A stretch of 64,000 bases of DNA from Chitinophaga filiformis. Lineage in GTDB: Bacteria > Bacteroidota > Bacteroidia > Chitinophagales > Chitinophagaceae. The position numbers and the translations under genes are program-made. The DNA is taken from NCBI RefSeq assembly GCF_900102545.1, contig NZ_FNBN01000006.1:62001-126000 (forward strand). Reading direction: 5' to 3'. Below are positions 61,866-64,000 of this stretch, piece after piece (the first letter of the stretch is position 1; the number at the start of each line of letters is the position of its first letter). The notes beneath the pieces were generated by a model. The model was not told where the DNA came from and searched no databases. It saw only the letters and a list, made by a program, of their open reading frames with translations.

Positions 61866-64000
61866 ATGTCACTAACAGAAATAGCTATTAAAAGACCTTC
61901 CCTCATCATTGTAATCTTTGCAGTGTTGATAGGCGGCGGTTTGTTTTGCTACACCAGACTTAATTACGAGCTGATGCCCGACATGTCGCAGCCGACGCTC
62001 GTTATTACTACTTCTTATCCCGGCGCCACACCGAGTAACGTGGAACAAACGGTTACAAAGAAGATAGAAGATGTACTCAGTAGTATCGACCGGCTGAAAA
62101 GCATTACTTCACAATCTACAGAAGGCAATTCCATCATCCAGGCGGAGTTCTCTATGGGCACTGACATAGACGACAAACAACAGGAAGTGCAGCGGAAGAT
62201 CAACAACATAATGTCTTCACTGCCGGATGATGTAAAAACGCCAGGTATCTCGAAGGTTTCTCCCAGCGATCAACCTGTGATGCAGCTGACCACCACTTCT
62301 TCTCTGGACAATGCATTGTTCTATGACCTGATAAAAAACGAGATCAAGCCGCAATTGCAACAGATACCCGGAGTAGGAGAAATAACACTGATAGGTGGAC
62401 AGGAAAGAGAAATACAGGTGAACATCAACAAAGATAAGCTGGACTATTACGGTTTATCCATTACACAGGTTACCAGTGCTGTGAACAAGGCGAACACAGA
62501 ATTCCCTACAGGCAAGGTCAAAACCAGGCAGGATCAGATGACGGTAAGGGTGACAGGCAAGTTCACCTCTGTAGAACAACTGAACGATGTAACGGTTGCA
62601 CAACCAGCTGCCGGCAGTGTAATTAAGCTCCGGGATATTGCCGCAGTCAGCGACATCGTAAAGGATGCTGCCGCGGTAAACAGGTACAACGGGATGAATG
62701 GAATAGGTATCCTGATCAAAAAACAAAACGGCGCCAACGCAGTCGAGATCAGTAAACAGGTGAAACAGCGTATTGCCCTCCTGGAGAAGAAATATGCTGC
62801 CGATCATGTAAAGATGATCATCGCTGATGATACGGCGGATTTCACGATGGAATCAGCCAATGCAGTAACACATGACCTGATGATCGCAGTAGTGCTCGTG
62901 GCTGTCATTATGCTGCTCTTTTTACATAGTCTGCGTGATTCCATTATTGTATTGATCTCCATTCCTGCTTCACTGATCTCCACTTTCATCGTGATGTACC
63001 TGCTGGGTTATTCATTGAACCTGATGACGCTGTTGGCACTATCCCTGGTGATCGGTATCCTGGTAGACGACTCCATTGTGATACTGGAAAACATTCACCG
63101 CCATCTGCACATGGGCAAACCCAAACGTCAGGCAGCGCTGGATGGACGAAATGAGATCGGTTTCTCCGCCATGGCAATCACGATGGTAGACGTAGTTGTA
63201 TTTGGCCCTATTGCGCTCGTAAATACAAGCATTTCGGCCATCCTGCGTCAATATTCACTGACCATCGTTACGGCTACGCTGATGAGTCTCTTCGTATGTT
63301 ATACATTAACTCCCTGGCTGGCTTCCCGCTTTGGTAAAATAACAGAGCTTGATAACAATAAGTGGATGCACAAACCACTTATCCTGTTTGAAAACTTCCT
63401 GGAATGGTTAACCAACTGGTATACAGGCGCACTACAATGGGTACTGCGTCACAAGCTGATCATGACTGCCATTGTACTCAGCTTATTTGCATGTACCGCC
63501 GTAGTAATGAATATGGGCATACTGGGAAGTGAGCTGGTAGCTAGTGGCGACCAGGGCAAGTTCCGCTTAAAGCTGGAATACGACAAAAACACTACAGTCA
63601 TACAGAATAACCTGCGGACCAAGGCTATTGAAGACTTCCTCTTACAACAGCCAGAGGTGAAAATAGTATTTGCCAATGTGGCTGGTCCAAGCACTTCAGG
63701 GCTGGAGTCGGCTACCGCAGTAGGCAGTGAATACAAATCGGAGCTTACGATCAAGTTAGTGGACAAAGAGCATCGTGCTGTTTCTACGGAAGATTATATG
63801 ATCCGCAAAAGCCGTGAACTGGAACAGCGTTTCCCGGGAGTGAAGATCCGCTCAAATGTGATTGGCATGGTGAGTATGGGAGAGCCTATCCAGATTGTAC
63901 TGAATGCAGAGAACAGCACACTGCTGATGCAGGCCGCCAATGACCTCAAACGCCGTATTGAAGCCATGCCTGGGGCCAATGATGTTTCCCTGAGCGTGGA
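61866..64000 (+). CDS. RND-family efflux pump permease (system 2, 3' end outside the window)
   Basis: The frame is open from the ATG at 61866 to the window edge: 711 complete codons of an expected ~1030-1050. It starts MSLTEIAIKRPSLIIVIFAV, the normal N-terminus of hydrophobe/amphiphile RND pumps. LMPDMSQPTLVITTSYPGATPSNVEQTVTKKIE is the porter-domain entry. The proton-relay pair is Asp401/Asp402 in LVIGILVDDSIVILENIHRH. The second porter half begins after a helix near residue 530. Gene order TolC-adaptor-pump is opposite to system 1. Confidence 0.93.
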   Translation, partial: MSLTEIAIKRPSLIIVIFAVLIGGGLFCYTRLNYELMPDMSQPTLVITTSYPGATPSNVEQTVTKKIEDVLSSIDRLKSITSQSTEGNSIIQAEFSMGTDIDDKQQEVQRKINNIMSSLPDDVKTPGISKVSPSDQPVMQLTTTSSLDNALFYDLIKNEIKPQLQQIPGVGEITLIGGQEREIQVNINKDKLDYYGLSITQVTSAVNKANTEFPTGKVKTRQDQMTVRVTGKFTSVEQLNDVTVAQPAAGSVIKLRDIAAVSDIVKDAAAVNRYNGMNGIGILIKKQNGANAVEISKQVKQRIALLEKKYAADHVKMIIADDTADFTMESANAVTHDLMIAVVLVAVIMLLFLHSLRDSIIVLISIPASLISTFIVMYLLGYSLNLMTLLALSLVIGILVDDSIVILENIHRHLHMGKPKRQAALDGRNEIGFSAMAITMVDVVVFGPIALVNTSISAILRQYSLTIVTATLMSLFVCYTLTPWLASRFGKITELDNNKWMHKPLILFENFLEWLTNWYTGALQWVLRHKLIMTAIVLSLFACTAVVMNMGILGSELVASGDQGKFRLKLEYDKNTTVIQNNLRTKAIEDFLLQQPEVKIVFANVAGPSTSGLESATAVGSEYKSELTIKLVDKEHRAVSTEDYMIRKSRELEQRFPGVKIRSNVIGMVSMGEPIQIVLNAENSTLLMQAANDLKRRIEAMPGANDVSLSV

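Noticed and set aside
1..64000. tRNA, rRNA or CRISPR loci
   Set aside because: No cloverleaf-like gene, rRNA segment or spaced repeat array was recognised on either strand by reading. A covariance search would be needed to exclude a missed tRNA.

Overview
The window looks like the chromosome of a Bacteroidota bacterium, most likely a Chitinophagaceae (Chitinophaga-like) species. The evidence is a SusC/SusD pair, two PorP/SprF-type outer-membrane proteins, giant proteins with the type-B type IX secretion (T9SS) C-terminal domain, an abundance of GH92/GH78/GH127 enzymes and secreted lipoproteins, A-rich ribosome-binding regions and TAnnTTTG-type promoter boxes. No rRNA, tRNA, CRISPR array, transposase, integrase or prophage gene was recognised.

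Layout. 1-2.2 kb: the tail of a plus-strand gene, a perfect 39-bp palindrome, a DUF1349 protein, a structured repeat and a DUF4846 protein. 2.4-9.9 kb: a calcineurin-like phosphoesterase, a SuFu-domain protein paired with lysA, a divergent ArsR regulator, a GH92 glycosidase and a collagen-like lipoprotein. 10-34.2 kb: a run of nine minus-strand genes with small gaps (SusC, SusD, HExxH lipoprotein, DUF4302 lipoprotein, a 2968-residue and a 1376-residue T9SS cargo protein, PorP/SprF, a PorE-like TPR-propeller-OmpA protein, PorP/SprF). It is flanked by a divergent histidine kinase/response regulator pair (34.6-37.3 kb). I read this as one surface system: glycoprotein or peptide uptake (SusCD plus zinc hydrolase) joined to two giant adhesins and their own outer-membrane secretion partners.

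37.3-40 kb: a secreted propeller-like protein with strongly G-skewed DNA, then a repeat cassette. Two 73-77-bp direct repeats lead into two ~188-bp inverted repeats, each able to fold on itself, enclosing one orphan gene of unknown function. 40-45.3 kb: a GH78/GH127 operon for rhamnose/arabinose-containing glycans and a HAD phosphatase. 45.5-49.1 kb: TerC, a second copy of the structured repeat, a methyltransferase, a DODA-type dioxygenase and a hotdog thioesterase.

49.2-64 kb: an efflux region. The first RND system (TolC, pump, lipoprotein adaptor) is led by a small degenerate ferredoxin-reductase-like protein and follows a Crp/Fnr regulator. A LytS/LytR-type two-component pair and a DUF2147 protein come next, then a second RND system (TolC, adaptor, pump) whose pump gene runs off the right edge.

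The most unusual material is the inverted-repeat cassette at 38.3-40.0 kb, the dispersed repeat with a compensatory base change (1.0 kb and 46.7 kb), the 39-bp palindrome at the left edge, and the 24-kb SusCD-adhesin-secretion locus.
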